A stretch of DNA of 64,000 nucleotides from contig NZ_CP031455.1 in the NCBI RefSeq assembly GCF_003391135.1, positions 4,944,001 through 5,008,000 of the forward strand. The letters run 5' to 3'. Each line of letters opens with the position of its first letter. Within the stretch, counting starts at the first letter, position 1. Shown here one piece after another: positions 6,971 to 15,187 of this stretch. A program made the position numbers and the translations under genes. The notes beneath the pieces are model-generated. The model did no database searches. It saw nothing but the letters and a program-made list of their open reading frames with translations, and was not told the origin of the DNA. The DNA comes from Streptoverticillium olivoreticuli subsp. olivoreticuli. Lineage in GTDB: Bacteria > Actinomycetota > Actinomycetes > Streptomycetales > Streptomycetaceae.

Positions 6971-9528
6971 GCGCCTACCTCCTGAGGCTCGGACTTGCTC
7001 ATCGACACCGGGTCCGGCCCCGCCCCCACGCCGGTCGTCTTCGGCGTCGTGCTCAGCAGCTCCAGCACCTCCAGCGACGGCACGTCGAACTGCACCGTCG
7101 CGCTGTTGAAGCGGCGGTCGCGCATGATGCAGTGGCCGTGCCTGATCTCCTGCGTCACGTCGACGCCGATCGCCTGGATGAGCTGGCGCGTGTGGTCGCC
7201 CTTCGGCAGGTCGAGCAGGGCCGCCATGGCGTCCTGCTGTTCCGACGTCGTGAGCTGGAAGCCGAAGACCGTGGTCATCTGCTCCACCAGACCCGTGAGG
7301 CTCGCCAGCGACTCCGGGTCCTGCGTGTCGACGACCAGGGCGGTGTGCAGCGCACGGCCGACTCGGGCGATGTACTGCAGGAACGAACTGCCCTCGCGGG
7401 TGGCCGTCAGCACGTGCACCTCCGGTACCGCGACGACCTTGCGCAGGCCGCGCAGGTCCTTGCGGCCGGCCATGCTGATGCCGTACGCGAGCAGCGAGTG
7501 GACGAGCGCGACCGAGAGCCGCTGGTGGACCGACCAGTCGTCACGGTCGTCGTCGGGGGACGGCAGCGTGATGCCGGGGACCTGGACGACCCAGATGCCC
7601 GGTGTGGGCGTGAGCAGCGAGGAGCCGTCCGGCCTGCCCATGAAGGGCGCGCCGAGGCCGGTCAGCGACAGCTCGTACAGGGCGTTGCCCGCCTCGCGCG
7701 AGAGCTCGTCCTCGGAGCGCCGCAACCACTCGATGACCTTCCAGGTCGCCGGGTCGCCCGCGGCGATGACCTCGTTGACCGCGCTCTGGATCGGGGTCTC
7801 CGCACCGCGCATCCGCAGGTGCTGCGGCAGGGCGATGCCGAGCTGCGCCGGCACCTCGGTCTGCGCGCGCTCGGCGCTCTCGCCGGACAGCAGGGCGAAG
7901 AGGTCGGCGACGCCCGCGAACTGCGCCCCGGTCTCGATCAGATGGGCGTTGAGCCCGAAGCGCTGCCCGGCCGACACGAGGCCGCCCATGTCGCCCTTGA
8001 AGTCCAGCGCCAGCACGAACGAACCGCGGAAGCCGGAGTCCAGCAGGGACAGCATCATCGCGGTCGTCTTGCCACGGCCGCTTCGGCCGATGAACGCCGT
8101 GGTCGTGGCGTCGCCACGCTCGGAGCCACCGGTCAGGTCGTTGCGCACGACACCGGGCGTCGAGCCGGTCAGGTAGCCGATCGCCGGGCCCGTGTCGTCA
8201 CCGACCGACGCGCCGCCCCAGAACCAGGAACCGGCGAACGCGCCGACCGTGCGCGTGTGCACCAGGTCCGGCACCCGCAGCATGTCGCCGGGCTGGGACT
8301 CCAGCCACAGCTCGCGCTGTTCCTCGGCGGCGACGCTGACCTCGATGCCGAGGCCGCCGTAGAAGCCGATGACGGCGTCGCAGCGGGCGCGCAGATCGTC
8401 CAGGGAGACGTCACTGCTGACGATCAGGCGGGGGTGGTCCTCCATCAACGTGACGTCCTCGCGCTTCATGTCGCGCGAGAGGCTCGTCATCGTCTCCTCG
8501 GTCTCCTCGATCTCCTGCGCGGTCTCGCCGGCGGAGTGCTTGGCGGCGCTCTGCCGCTGCTCCTTGGCGAGCCTGCGCACCTCGTCGATCGCCTTCAGGG
8601 CGTCCCGCTTGTGCAGGACCTTGAAGCGGACGGAGGGCTCGGGGTTGACCGGCTTGACCTGGATGTCGGTGTCGTGGCCGTCGTCCCCGTACTCGGGGAC
8701 GTAGGTGATCTCCGCGACGGCCCGCAGCCACTCCCCCGCGCCCGGGGACTCCATCTCCTCCGGGAAGCCGTCCATGGTGAGGATCGCGGTCCAGGACGTG
8801 GTCCCGCCGTGCTGGTCGACGAAGCGCAGGTGGTCGGGGTAGGGCAGGACGCGGCCGCGGGTGAGCTGGGCCAGCTTGGCGCCGGAGATCATTCCTTCGC
8901 CGTCCGGCGTCGGCAGCACGGTGCCGCGGCGCTGCTCACGGGCGATCATCCAGGCCAGCATCTCCACCGTGGCCGGCTGCGCCTTCCACGGCGTCGTCTC
9001 CAGCTGCCGGCCCAGGCGCCGGGTGAGCGCGTCCAGGCGGGCTATCTCCTTGTGGGAGACGGAGGTCGAGCCGATGCCCAGGGCATCCTGCACGCCCCTG
9101 CTGCCCCGGGCCTTGGCCTGCGTGGACCGCTCGGAGATGCGCACGCCGAGCAGCAGCAGCCGGGTCGGCAGCTCCAGATCGTCGAGGCGGTCGACACGGA
9201 TGTCGGCCCACTCCCCGTAGTTGCCGGCCGAGAAGAGGGTGTCCGCCTCGTTCCGGTACTCGTCGGCGTTCAACGGCGCCCACAGCACCTTCAGATGACA
9301 GTCGTAACCGGAGAGCGTACGGGCCAGCGCGCTGCTCGCCTGGTCGTGCTCGGCGTCCCGGGCGCTCTCCGACATCAGGTCGGTGTTGGAGCCCGAGAGG
9401 ATGAACCACGCCTCGGCGTGCGTCTCGGTGACGACCAGTCCGTCGGCGACGGCGACGTAGCGGGGCGGCGGGGCGGAACGGTCACCCTCGACGCCGAGAA
9501 AACGGGCGATGCCCTTGAACAACTTCAA
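6967..9528 (-). CDS. VirB4-type secretion ATPase
   Basis: 853 residues. The N-terminal half is the usual divergent VirB4/TcpF domain. The C-terminal half is a RecA-like motor with Walker A near residues 477-486 (FIGRSGRGKTTAMM) and FVLALDFKGDMGG a little further on. A Walker B/sensor region lies near 690-720 (VVAVPEVHVLTATREG). It energises substrate transport at the inner membrane. The long frame extends upstream, but homology starts at TTG 9528 (LKLFKGIARFLG), preceded by AAGGGA 7 nt away. Upstream codons read through the preceding gene in another frame. Confidence 0.9.
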   Translation of the reverse strand: MKLFKGIARFLGVEGDRSAPPPRYVAVADGLVVTETHAEAWFILSGSNTDLMSESARDAEHDQASSALARTLSGYDCHLKVLWAPLNADEYRNEADTLFSAGNYGEWADIRVDRLDDLELPTRLLLLGVRISERSTQAKARGSRGVQDALGIGSTSVSHKEIARLDALTRRLGRQLETTPWKAQPATVEMLAWMIAREQRRGTVLPTPDGEGMISGAKLAQLTRGRVLPYPDHLRFVDQHGGTTSWTAILTMDGFPEEMESPGAGEWLRAVAEITYVPEYGDDGHDTDIQVKPVNPEPSVRFKVLHKRDALKAIDEVRRLAKEQRQSAAKHSAGETAQEIEETEETMTSLSRDMKREDVTLMEDHPRLIVSSDVSLDDLRARCDAVIGFYGGLGIEVSVAAEEQRELWLESQPGDMLRVPDLVHTRTVGAFAGSWFWGGASVGDDTGPAIGYLTGSTPGVVRNDLTGGSERGDATTTAFIGRSGRGKTTAMMLSLLDSGFRGSFVLALDFKGDMGGLVSAGQRFGLNAHLIETGAQFAGVADLFALLSGESAERAQTEVPAQLGIALPQHLRMRGAETPIQSAVNEVIAAGDPATWKVIEWLRRSEDELSREAGNALYELSLTGLGAPFMGRPDGSSLLTPTPGIWVVQVPGITLPSPDDDRDDWSVHQRLSVALVHSLLAYGISMAGRKDLRGLRKVVAVPEVHVLTATREGSSFLQYIARVGRALHTALVVDTQDPESLASLTGLVEQMTTVFGFQLTTSEQQDAMAALLDLPKGDHTRQLIQAIGVDVTQEIRHGHCIMRDRRFNSATVQFDVPSLEVLELLSTTPKTTGVGAGPDPVSMSKSEPQEVGA

Positions 9529-9539
9529 AGTCGGGTCCC

Positions 9540-10193
9540 TTACGTGCCTTTCGGGCCGGGCATGTGCCCCGCCCCGCCCGTCCATACCTGCTGGGCGGCG
9601 TGCTGCGCCGCCTGCTCGGCCGCCGCCTGCTCGGCGGCCTTGCGTTCCTTGCCGGAGAGGCCGCGCATCCGGGCGCGGTAGACGTGGTCCGGCCCGTAGA
9701 GCCGGGGACGGGCGTCGAGCTTCACCGGGCGGCCCGCCATGACCTTGGGCTCCTCGCCGCCGAGCGCTCCCTCGAACACGCCCATGCCCGGCAGGGCCAG
9801 GAACTCGTCCGTACGCTCGCCCAGCCGGGCCCGGAGCGGCAGCCACTCGCTGCGATCGGCCGCGCGCCGCCCGCCGTTGACGACCGGCCGGTGGCCCACC
9901 GTCAGATAGCGGAAGGCCAGCGCCCACTGGGTCAGGTTCCAGCGCCGCTCGTTACGGCGCGAGCGCTGCGCGCCGTAGAACGTGATGAGCGCGGGCGGGG
10001 CGAAGTAGAGGGTGAAGAGGAACTGCGACGGGAGGCCGAAGACGAGCAGCAGTCCACCCACCCAGACCGCGTAGATCGCGGCACCGGTCACCAGGACGCG
10101 GCGGGACGGACCCTCGCCGAGATCCATGCCGAGCAGCTCGTGCTGCCGCGTCTCCAGGTCGAAGTGGCGGGTGAAGGTGTGCCCCACCCTCAT
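9540..10193 (-). CDS. TcpE/VirB3-like membrane protein
   Basis: 217 residues. Two adjacent spans lie near 33-75 (VLVTGAAIYAVWVGGLLLVF and FLFTLYFAPPALITFYG), followed by a basic region (RSRRNERRWNLTQW) and a soluble tail ending in an Ala/Gln helix (KAAEQAAAEQAAQHAAQQVW). Two N-terminal spans directly upstream of VirB4 match TcpE of pCW3 and Orf17 of Tn916, the VirB3 equivalent. ATG 10193 overlaps the previous stop (ATGA), and VirB4 starts 11 bp later. Confidence 0.75.
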   Translation of the reverse strand: MRVGHTFTRHFDLETRQHELLGMDLGEGPSRRVLVTGAAIYAVWVGGLLLVFGLPSQFLFTLYFAPPALITFYGAQRSRRNERRWNLTQWALAFRYLTVGHRPVVNGGRRAADRSEWLPLRARLGERTDEFLALPGMGVFEGALGGEEPKVMAGRPVKLDARPRLYGPDHVYRARMRGLSGKERKAAEQAAAEQAAQHAAQQVWTGGAGHMPGPKGT

Positions 10194-10423
10194 GAGCCGG
10201 CCACTTTGGTCCAGATGTCCTTCAGCATTTGGATCGTGACATCCGATTCGAAGACGAAACCGGCCACGACCACACCGGCCAGGAAGTGGCCGAGGAGCTC
10301 GCCCCATTCGCGCTTCGCGTAGTGGCCGATGGCCCTGACCGCGAGAACGATCAGGAAGATGTTCCCGGCGATCAGAATGACCCAGGACTTGAGTTCGACG
10401 CCACTGGTCAGCGCGAGTTGCAT
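10190..10423 (-). CDS. Small two-span T4SS protein (TcpD position)
   Basis: 77 residues with two predicted spans: 12-32 (KSWVILIAGNIFLIVLAV) and about 43-60 (LLGHFLAGVVVAGFVF). Between TcpC and TcpE, this is where pCW3 encodes the small membrane protein TcpD. A VirB2-like pilin role is also possible, since pilins share the size and two-span layout. ATG 10423 lies 93 bp after the TcpC-like gene. That gap contains no visible gene but could hold an internal promoter. Confidence 0.75.
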   Translation of the reverse strand: MQLALTSGVELKSWVILIAGNIFLIVLAVRAIGHYAKREWGELLGHFLAGVVVAGFVFESDVTIQMLKDIWTKVAGS

Positions 10424-10516
10424 CGGAATTCCCCCATGGTGATACGGGCAGCGGTGAATGGATGAGTGCCGGAGGACCGGCGGAAAAGGGTGTCGGTGGT
10501 ACGGACGGCCGACCGG

Positions 10517-11713
10517 CTACGGCGTGAGACCGCCGTGGACCTCGGCGACCTGCCAGCGCTCGGCCTGAGTGGACGACACACGGGTCAGCTTGACCCGGTA
10601 GGTCTGCTCGATCTCGGCCCCGCCGACGTTCCAGCTGACGACGGCCGTACCGACGCGGTCGGTTCCGCTTCCCTCGTCGACGACCCAGTTGCGGATCGCG
10701 CCGAGCGTCATGCCGGACGGCAGGGCCGGAATGGAGGCGCCGGGCGCGGCGACCGATTCGGCCTCGCCCGTGGCGTATTTGGAGAAGAACTCCTCGACCA
10801 CACCGCGGGTCCTGTCGGCGAACTCCATGTCGTTGGTCCTGGAGTCCAGTGCCGGTACGGACGGGCCGCCGTTCGGCACGCCGACGATTCCGGGCTGGCC
10901 GGTGACGACGACGCGGCCGGCGGCCTGGACGACGGGGATTTCCAGGCCCATCCACCGGGCGGTGGGCTTGGCGTCTTTCTTGCCGTCGTCCTTCTTGGAG
11001 TCGTCCTTCTTGTCGCCCTTGTCGGCAGGCGCGGCGTCGGAGGCCGGACCGTTCACGAGGGCGTCCACCCGGACGCGGGCACGCTTGTCACCGAGCACGG
11101 AGACGGTGCTCGGCTGAACGACGATCACCTGCTGACGGCCCTTGGAGTTCCAGCCGGCGGTGGTGTCGGTGCCCCTCGGCATGTCCCGCGCCAGGGCGTC
11201 GGCACGGGCCTGCGGGTCGCCCTCGTCCCAGGTCAGGTACGAGCGTGCGAACCGTGCGGCGACCGCCTGCGCCTCCTGAACCGGATACTGCGGCCCGCTG
11301 TCGGCCTTGGCCGGCGCGGGCTCGGGCGTGGCGGGCGCCCAGATCCACGACCGGACACCGGTGATCGCGGCGAGGGCGACGACGCCCCAGAGCACGCCAC
11401 GGCCGGCCTTCACCGCGAACTTGGCGCCGCTCTTCTCGTCCTCGATCTGCCAGGGGACCTGGCCGGCGGGGGCGGTCTTGGCCTCCGCTTCCGGCGTCGT
11501 CGCCTCGGTCCGGGCGGGCCCCGGCGTCTGCGCCTGGAGCCGCGCCGCGGCGTCCGTCCACTGCTGCAGCCCGGCGGGCGCGGGCGCGGCGACGGGCTGG
11601 GACGCCGGGGCAGCATGTGGCGCGAGCATGTCAGCAGTCGGTGCGGCCGCGGCCTTATCGCGCGGCTCCGGCAGATTCAGTATTCGCCGCGCGACTGTCT
11701 TGAATGTGCTCAA
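10517..11713 (-). CDS. TcpC/VirB8-like conjugal transfer protein
   Basis: 398 residues. The cytoplasmic Ala/Pro-rich N-terminus (1-100) is followed by one span near 104-126 (GRGVLWGVVALAAITGVRSW). Two extracytoplasmic NTF2-like repeats near 145-265 and 285-398 are joined by a Lys/Asp linker (KGDKKDDSKKDDGKKDAK). The motif YPVQEAQAVAARFARSYLTW and the closing VEEFFSKYATGEAE region are typical of TcpC (Tn916 Orf13), the VirB8 equivalent that nucleates the channel. The start is TTG 11713 with GGAAGGG upstream. It heads the second transcription unit of the locus. Confidence 0.85.
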   Translation of the reverse strand: MSTFKTVARRILNLPEPRDKAAAAPTADMLAPHAAPASQPVAAPAPAGLQQWTDAAARLQAQTPGPARTEATTPEAEAKTAPAGQVPWQIEDEKSGAKFAVKAGRGVLWGVVALAAITGVRSWIWAPATPEPAPAKADSGPQYPVQEAQAVAARFARSYLTWDEGDPQARADALARDMPRGTDTTAGWNSKGRQQVIVVQPSTVSVLGDKRARVRVDALVNGPASDAAPADKGDKKDDSKKDDGKKDAKPTARWMGLEIPVVQAAGRVVVTGQPGIVGVPNGGPSVPALDSRTNDMEFADRTRGVVEEFFSKYATGEAESVAAPGASIPALPSGMTLGAIRNWVVDEGSGTDRVGTAVVSWNVGGAEIEQTYRVKLTRVSSTQAERWQVAEVHGGLTP

Positions 11714-11754
11714 CCTCTGGCGACCCTTCCCCCGTACAAGGCCTGAGTGCCAGG

Positions 11755-11784
11755 ACAGTACGTTGGCCGATTACCGATCGTCAA
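11755..11784 (-). promoter_or_regulatory. Promoter of the tcpC-to-1411 secretion operon
   Basis: On the minus strand TTGACG (11779-11784) and TACTGT (11755-11760) are separated by 18 bp, a good match to the vegetative sigma-HrdB pattern, 41 bp before the tcpC start. The interval 11714-12017 is less GC-rich than its surroundings (for example 11781-11850) and contains no gene. It divides the locus into a virD4-plus-pyrophosphokinase unit and a channel unit. Confidence 0.6.
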
Positions 11785-12017
11785 ACGGCTTCATTTGACC
11801 GCTAGTAACAGAACAGTGACTAACTCCGACCGCTTCAATCGGGCCAAAAGTCCGACAAGGTGGACTGCGTCGGAAACGCCCGCCGCCGCATCAGGGCCGG
11901 GCCGGGCCGACGCGACCGCGTCGGCGGTGGGCCGGGTGGATGACCTGGCGTCAGGACGGCCAATCGACCCGGCCTTTGTAGCCAATCTGTTGCGAAGATC
12001 AGGGCTGTCCCAAAGCC

Positions 12018-12989
12018 CTACGCCATCGATCGCCCGCGACCTCGCGACTGCGTCGGGAGAGGAGCGGCAGGGGCCGACTGGGCGTTGGACGGCCGGACCG
12101 GGCCGGTCTTTGCGGCCAGTCTGTCGCGAAGGCCGGGACCGCCGGTCCCCAGTGATTCGCCGAGGTCATTGCCGAGGCCGATCGCCGACTGCTGCGGCTC
12201 CACCGCCTTGGCAGCGGCGGCATGAGTGGCCCTGAGGTCCGTCTCCATTCGCCGGACGTGCTCGACGACTTCGGGGTCCACATTCGGGTTGAGAGTGGCA
12301 CGGATCTTGCGATTGTCCAGCTCTTCGACGCCCGGAGGTACGCGTACGTTCTCGTACCGCTCGTTCTGCAGCAGGTCCGATGCCTCTTGGTAGGCCTCGG
12401 ACCGCTTCGGCTCCATTTCGGTGTTGAAGTCTTCGAACTTCCCGGAGCGGGCGAGCTCATAGAGCTCGTGGTTATCCGATTTGGCCTTGAAACTCTCCGG
12501 GGTGTGGAACTGGAGCTCGAACTTCTCCTCGGTCTCCGGGTGCTCCCATGAGGTGTTGACACCCTTGTACACCGGGTCTTCCCAGGTGTTGTGCTCGGAA
12601 ATGGGCTCGTAGCCACGCGCCCGGAGCTCCGCGTACGTCTGCTTCGTACCCCGGACATAGTTTTCCGCGTCAAAGGTCAGCGTGTAGCGGTTGAGGTCCT
12701 CGACGTTCTCGCAGATGTCCTCGACGTCACCGTCACGCTTCGCCGCCACTGCGGCCTTGCGCCTGAAGGAGTCCACGCCCTTGAGGGAGTACTCCAGGCC
12801 CTCCAGTCTGCCTCCGTGCGAGGCCGACCTCTGTTCGATACCGCTCATGATGCCGTCGAGACGCCCCCGCGCCTTCTCGGCGGCCTCCCAGCGGGCCGTC
12901 ACCTGACGGTTCTGGTCGGCCGTCAGTGTCAGGTGATCCTCGGACTTCTCCTTGGAACCCTGCCACGCGCCGACGTCGGAGCCGCTCAC
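12018..12989 (-). CDS. RelA/SpoT-fold pyrophosphokinase-like protein, copy 2
   Basis: 323 residues, no signal peptide. Residues 56-220 carry the RelA/SpoT-like pattern of Streptomyces ATP-nucleotide 3'-pyrophosphokinases and Tas1-type toxins: RLEGLEYSLKGVDSFRRK (61-78, ATP-side basic motif), EDLNRYTLTFDAENYV (97-112, Mg site), YKGVNTSW (141-148) and FELQFHTPESFKAKS (157-171, second acidic/His motif). A roughly 100-residue disordered extension ends in QSRGRGRSMA, an RxRxR tail. GTG 12989 overlaps the upstream stop (GTGA). It is homologous to 13480-14151. Enzymatic activity and toxicity are inferred. Confidence 0.75.
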   Translation of the reverse strand: MSGSDVGAWQGSKEKSEDHLTLTADQNRQVTARWEAAEKARGRLDGIMSGIEQRSASHGGRLEGLEYSLKGVDSFRRKAAVAAKRDGDVEDICENVEDLNRYTLTFDAENYVRGTKQTYAELRARGYEPISEHNTWEDPVYKGVNTSWEHPETEEKFELQFHTPESFKAKSDNHELYELARSGKFEDFNTEMEPKRSEAYQEASDLLQNERYENVRVPPGVEELDNRKIRATLNPNVDPEVVEHVRRMETDLRATHAAAAKAVEPQQSAIGLGNDLGESLGTGGPGLRDRLAAKTGPVRPSNAQSAPAAPLPTQSRGRGRSMA

Positions 12990-13480
12990 AGTTCGGTGGC
13001 CCCCATCACGCCACGAATCTCCTGAAGGAGCCGCTCGGCCTCTTCGACGGTGATCTCCTCCAGATGCGGAGGGTTGGTCTGGCGCGCGTCGAAGAATTCG
13101 AAGACGGCGCTGTCCGGCTCCCAGACATTGCCCTGCATGAACGTCTCGTCGTAGATGCGCTCCGGACTCCTGCGGCGACGTACGACCGTGGTCGGGCCCT
13201 TGCCCGACTTCCACCTGCGCTCACTGGAGTAGTAGGCCCAGTACTGCACCCAGCCCTGTCGGTCGGCCTCGAACTCCGCGGCGCGCTCGGCGGTCACCGC
13301 GAAGAGGGCTTCCGGCATGGGCCGGTGCTCGATCGTGTTCTCGACCTGGTGCCACCCCCAGTCGAGCAGCGACAGAAACTCCCACTCGTCGCCCGACCGG
13401 CGCCAAAGGCTGGACGGACGCTCCTCGGTGTAAGGCGGAGTCGCCTTGACGAAATATTCGTACTTGTTCTGATCGGTCAT
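12986..13480 (-). CDS. Trp/Arg-rich partner protein, copy 2
   Basis: 164 residues, soluble, acidic overall. It matches residues 195-338 of the neighbour at 14148-15179 at roughly half of positions: LWRRSGDEWEFLSLLDWGWH versus LWRRADDTWEYLSLLDWEWH, then TTVVRRRRSPERI and PPHLEEI versus PPHLVEI. I do not recognise the family. Its consistent position just before each RelA/SpoT-like gene suggests an immunity, chaperone or adaptor role, which is inference. The ATG at 13478-13480 shares one base with the stop of the preceding gene (TGATG), and the stop overlaps the next start (GTGA). Confidence 0.75.
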   Translation of the reverse strand: MTDQNKYEYFVKATPPYTEERPSSLWRRSGDEWEFLSLLDWGWHQVENTIEHRPMPEALFAVTAERAAEFEADRQGWVQYWAYYSSERRWKSGKGPTTVVRRRRSPERIYDETFMQGNVWEPDSAVFEFFDARQTNPPHLEEITVEEAERLLQEIRGVMGATEL

Positions 13481-14151
13481 CAGTAACTCTCCTTTGCCGT
13501 GTTCCTGCCGTAGCGCTCGCTCTGCACCAGCTCGGCCGCCTGCTCCCGCGCCTTGGAAATGTCGACGCCCTCGGCGTCGCGCCGCACCCGGATTGAGCGG
13601 TAGAGATCGTAGAGGAGATGGTTCTCCGACTGGACCGAATAACTCTCGGCCGTGTGGAACCGGATCTCGAACCGCGGCTCTCCGCCCGGACGTTGCCAGG
13701 CCGCCCGGAATCCCTTGTAGAGAGGGTCCTCCCAGGTGTTCCGTTCCGAGCCGGGTACGAGCTCGAAGCCCTGCTCGTGCAGAAGGGCATATGTCTGCTG
13801 GACACCCGCCGTGTAGTGGTCGGTTGCGAGGACGAGGGTGTAGCGATTGAGGTCACTCACCTTGCGCGCGAACGCCGCGACATCCACCCGCAGTCGTTTC
13901 CGCGCCGCCGCCTGACGGCGGAAGGCGAGCAGGCCCTTCAACCGGTACTGCTTTCCCTCCAGACGGGCGCCGTACGGTTCACCCAGCCGGGCCGCGAGGG
14001 TCTCCAGAACGGCGTCGAGGTGTTCGTGGGCCGCGCGGGCCTTTTCCCAGCGGACCGTGACGAGGAGGTTCTCCTCGGCCGTCAGCGCCAGGGGGCGGGC
14101 GTCGTCCGGGCGGGCGTCCTGCCAGGCCCCGACCGGCTTGTCCGTACTCAC
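13480..14151 (-). CDS. RelA/SpoT-fold pyrophosphokinase-like protein, copy 1
   Basis: 223 residues, essentially the catalytic domain alone without the C-terminal extension of copy 2. Blocks are RLEGKQYRLKGLLAFRRQ (63-80), SDLNRYTLVLATDHY (99-113), WEDPLYKGFRAAW (140-152), FEIRFHTAESYSVQSE (161-176), then a helix with SERYGRN. These follow the same order as the RelA/SpoT synthetase motifs. Relative to copy 2 the YKGVN motif has become YKGFR, so activity could differ. The start GTG 14151 overlaps the partner stop. Both copies may be intact effectors, or one may have lost activity. Confidence 0.72.
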   Translation of the reverse strand: MSTDKPVGAWQDARPDDARPLALTAEENLLVTVRWEKARAAHEHLDAVLETLAARLGEPYGARLEGKQYRLKGLLAFRRQAAARKRLRVDVAAFARKVSDLNRYTLVLATDHYTAGVQQTYALLHEQGFELVPGSERNTWEDPLYKGFRAAWQRPGGEPRFEIRFHTAESYSVQSENHLLYDLYRSIRVRRDAEGVDISKAREQAAELVQSERYGRNTAKESY

Positions 14152-15179
14152 AGCCCGGTGTCCCCGTTCACCAGCCGCGCCGCCTCCGCCGCGTCGATCT
14201 CCACCAGATGCGGAGGGTCGGAGGGCCGGGCGCTGAGGAAGTCGTGGACGGCGTCGGTCGGCTCCCAGGCGCCGTCCGGTCCGTACGCCTCGTCGTGGAT
14301 GCGCTCCGGACTGCGCCGGCGCCGGACCACCGTGGTCGGCGGGGTGCCGGCCCGCCAGTCGGCCTCGTCGGCGTGGTGGGCCCAGTACGTGACCCAGGAC
14401 TGCCGGTCCGCGGCCAGTTCCAGCGCGCGTCCGGCCGTGACCGGGTGCAGGATCTCCCGCCCCACCGGCAGCTCCGCCGCGGCGTGCCACTCCCAGTCGA
14501 GCAGGGAGAGGTACTCCCAGGTGTCGTCGGCGCGGCGCCACAGGCCGTCCGGCCGGTCCGGGGTCCGCCCCCGCGGGACCTCGGCGAAGAAGGCGTACCG
14601 CGCGTTCTCCAGGCGACGGCGCTCGGACTCCGCCTCGGCGGCGCGGGCGCGGAGGGCGGCCGTGTCGGTGGGGCGGCCGGGGCGGTCCGGGGAGTGCTCG
14701 GTCTCGCACTCGCCGAACATGTAGTTCTGCCGGATGCGCTCGACCGTGGGCCACAGCCACATCTGATGCCAGTACGCGAGCTCGGAACCGCTCCGGGCCG
14801 GGTCGGTGTCCGCCTCGACGGCCGCGCACCAGGCAGCGCGGAGGGCGGCGAGCTCCTCGACGACACCGCCGTGCGCCGGCCAGCAGGGCCAGATGCGCAA
14901 GTGGAGCTGGGGGGCGTAGTGGCGCCCGAGCCAGTCGGTCCAGTCGGCCAGGTCCTGCCAGTCCCGCTCCGTGGCCCGCAGCGACCACGGGAGGTGGTCA
15001 CCGGCCACGGGAACGCCGCCTGCCCCGGTCTCCAGGGCGTTCAGGCGGCCGAGGATCTCGCCCAGGATCTCCTCGATCTCGCCCTGGTCGCGCTCGACGC
15101 CCAGGGCGAACTTCTTGATGTGCTCCTCGAGTTCCGCGCGGTAGGCGGCGAAGTCCGAGGCCTTCGGTGCGTCGTCCAC
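14148..15179 (-). CDS. DUF4913-like domain fused to Trp/Arg-rich partner domain
   Basis: 343 residues in three parts. Residues 1-55 form an acidic helix (DQGEIEEILGEILGRLNALE), probably a coiled coil. Residues 62-155 are Trp-rich (WQDLADWTDWLGRHYAPQLH, WPTVERIRQNYM) and resemble DUF4913, a domain common next to coupling-protein genes in actinobacterial mobile elements. Residues 185-343 are the domain also found alone at 12986-13480. It starts 8 bp after the VirD4 stop and so is well placed to link the coupling ATPase to the pyrophosphokinase-like proteins. The DUF call is from memory. Confidence 0.72.
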   Translation of the reverse strand: MDDAPKASDFAAYRAELEEHIKKFALGVERDQGEIEEILGEILGRLNALETGAGGVPVAGDHLPWSLRATERDWQDLADWTDWLGRHYAPQLHLRIWPCWPAHGGVVEELAALRAAWCAAVEADTDPARSGSELAYWHQMWLWPTVERIRQNYMFGECETEHSPDRPGRPTDTAALRARAAEAESERRRLENARYAFFAEVPRGRTPDRPDGLWRRADDTWEYLSLLDWEWHAAAELPVGREILHPVTAGRALELAADRQSWVTYWAHHADEADWRAGTPPTTVVRRRRSPERIHDEAYGPDGAWEPTDAVHDFLSARPSDPPHLVEIDAAEAARLVNGDTGL

Positions 15180-15187
15180 GGCTTTCC

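Noticed and set aside
4349..6985. 878-residue plus-strand open frame (and other long frames opposite the T4SS, NLR, E1/E2 and MetRS genes)
   Set aside because: It is antisense to strongly supported minus-strand genes; composition is Arg/His/Gly-rich with no domains. Long shadow frames are normal at this GC content.
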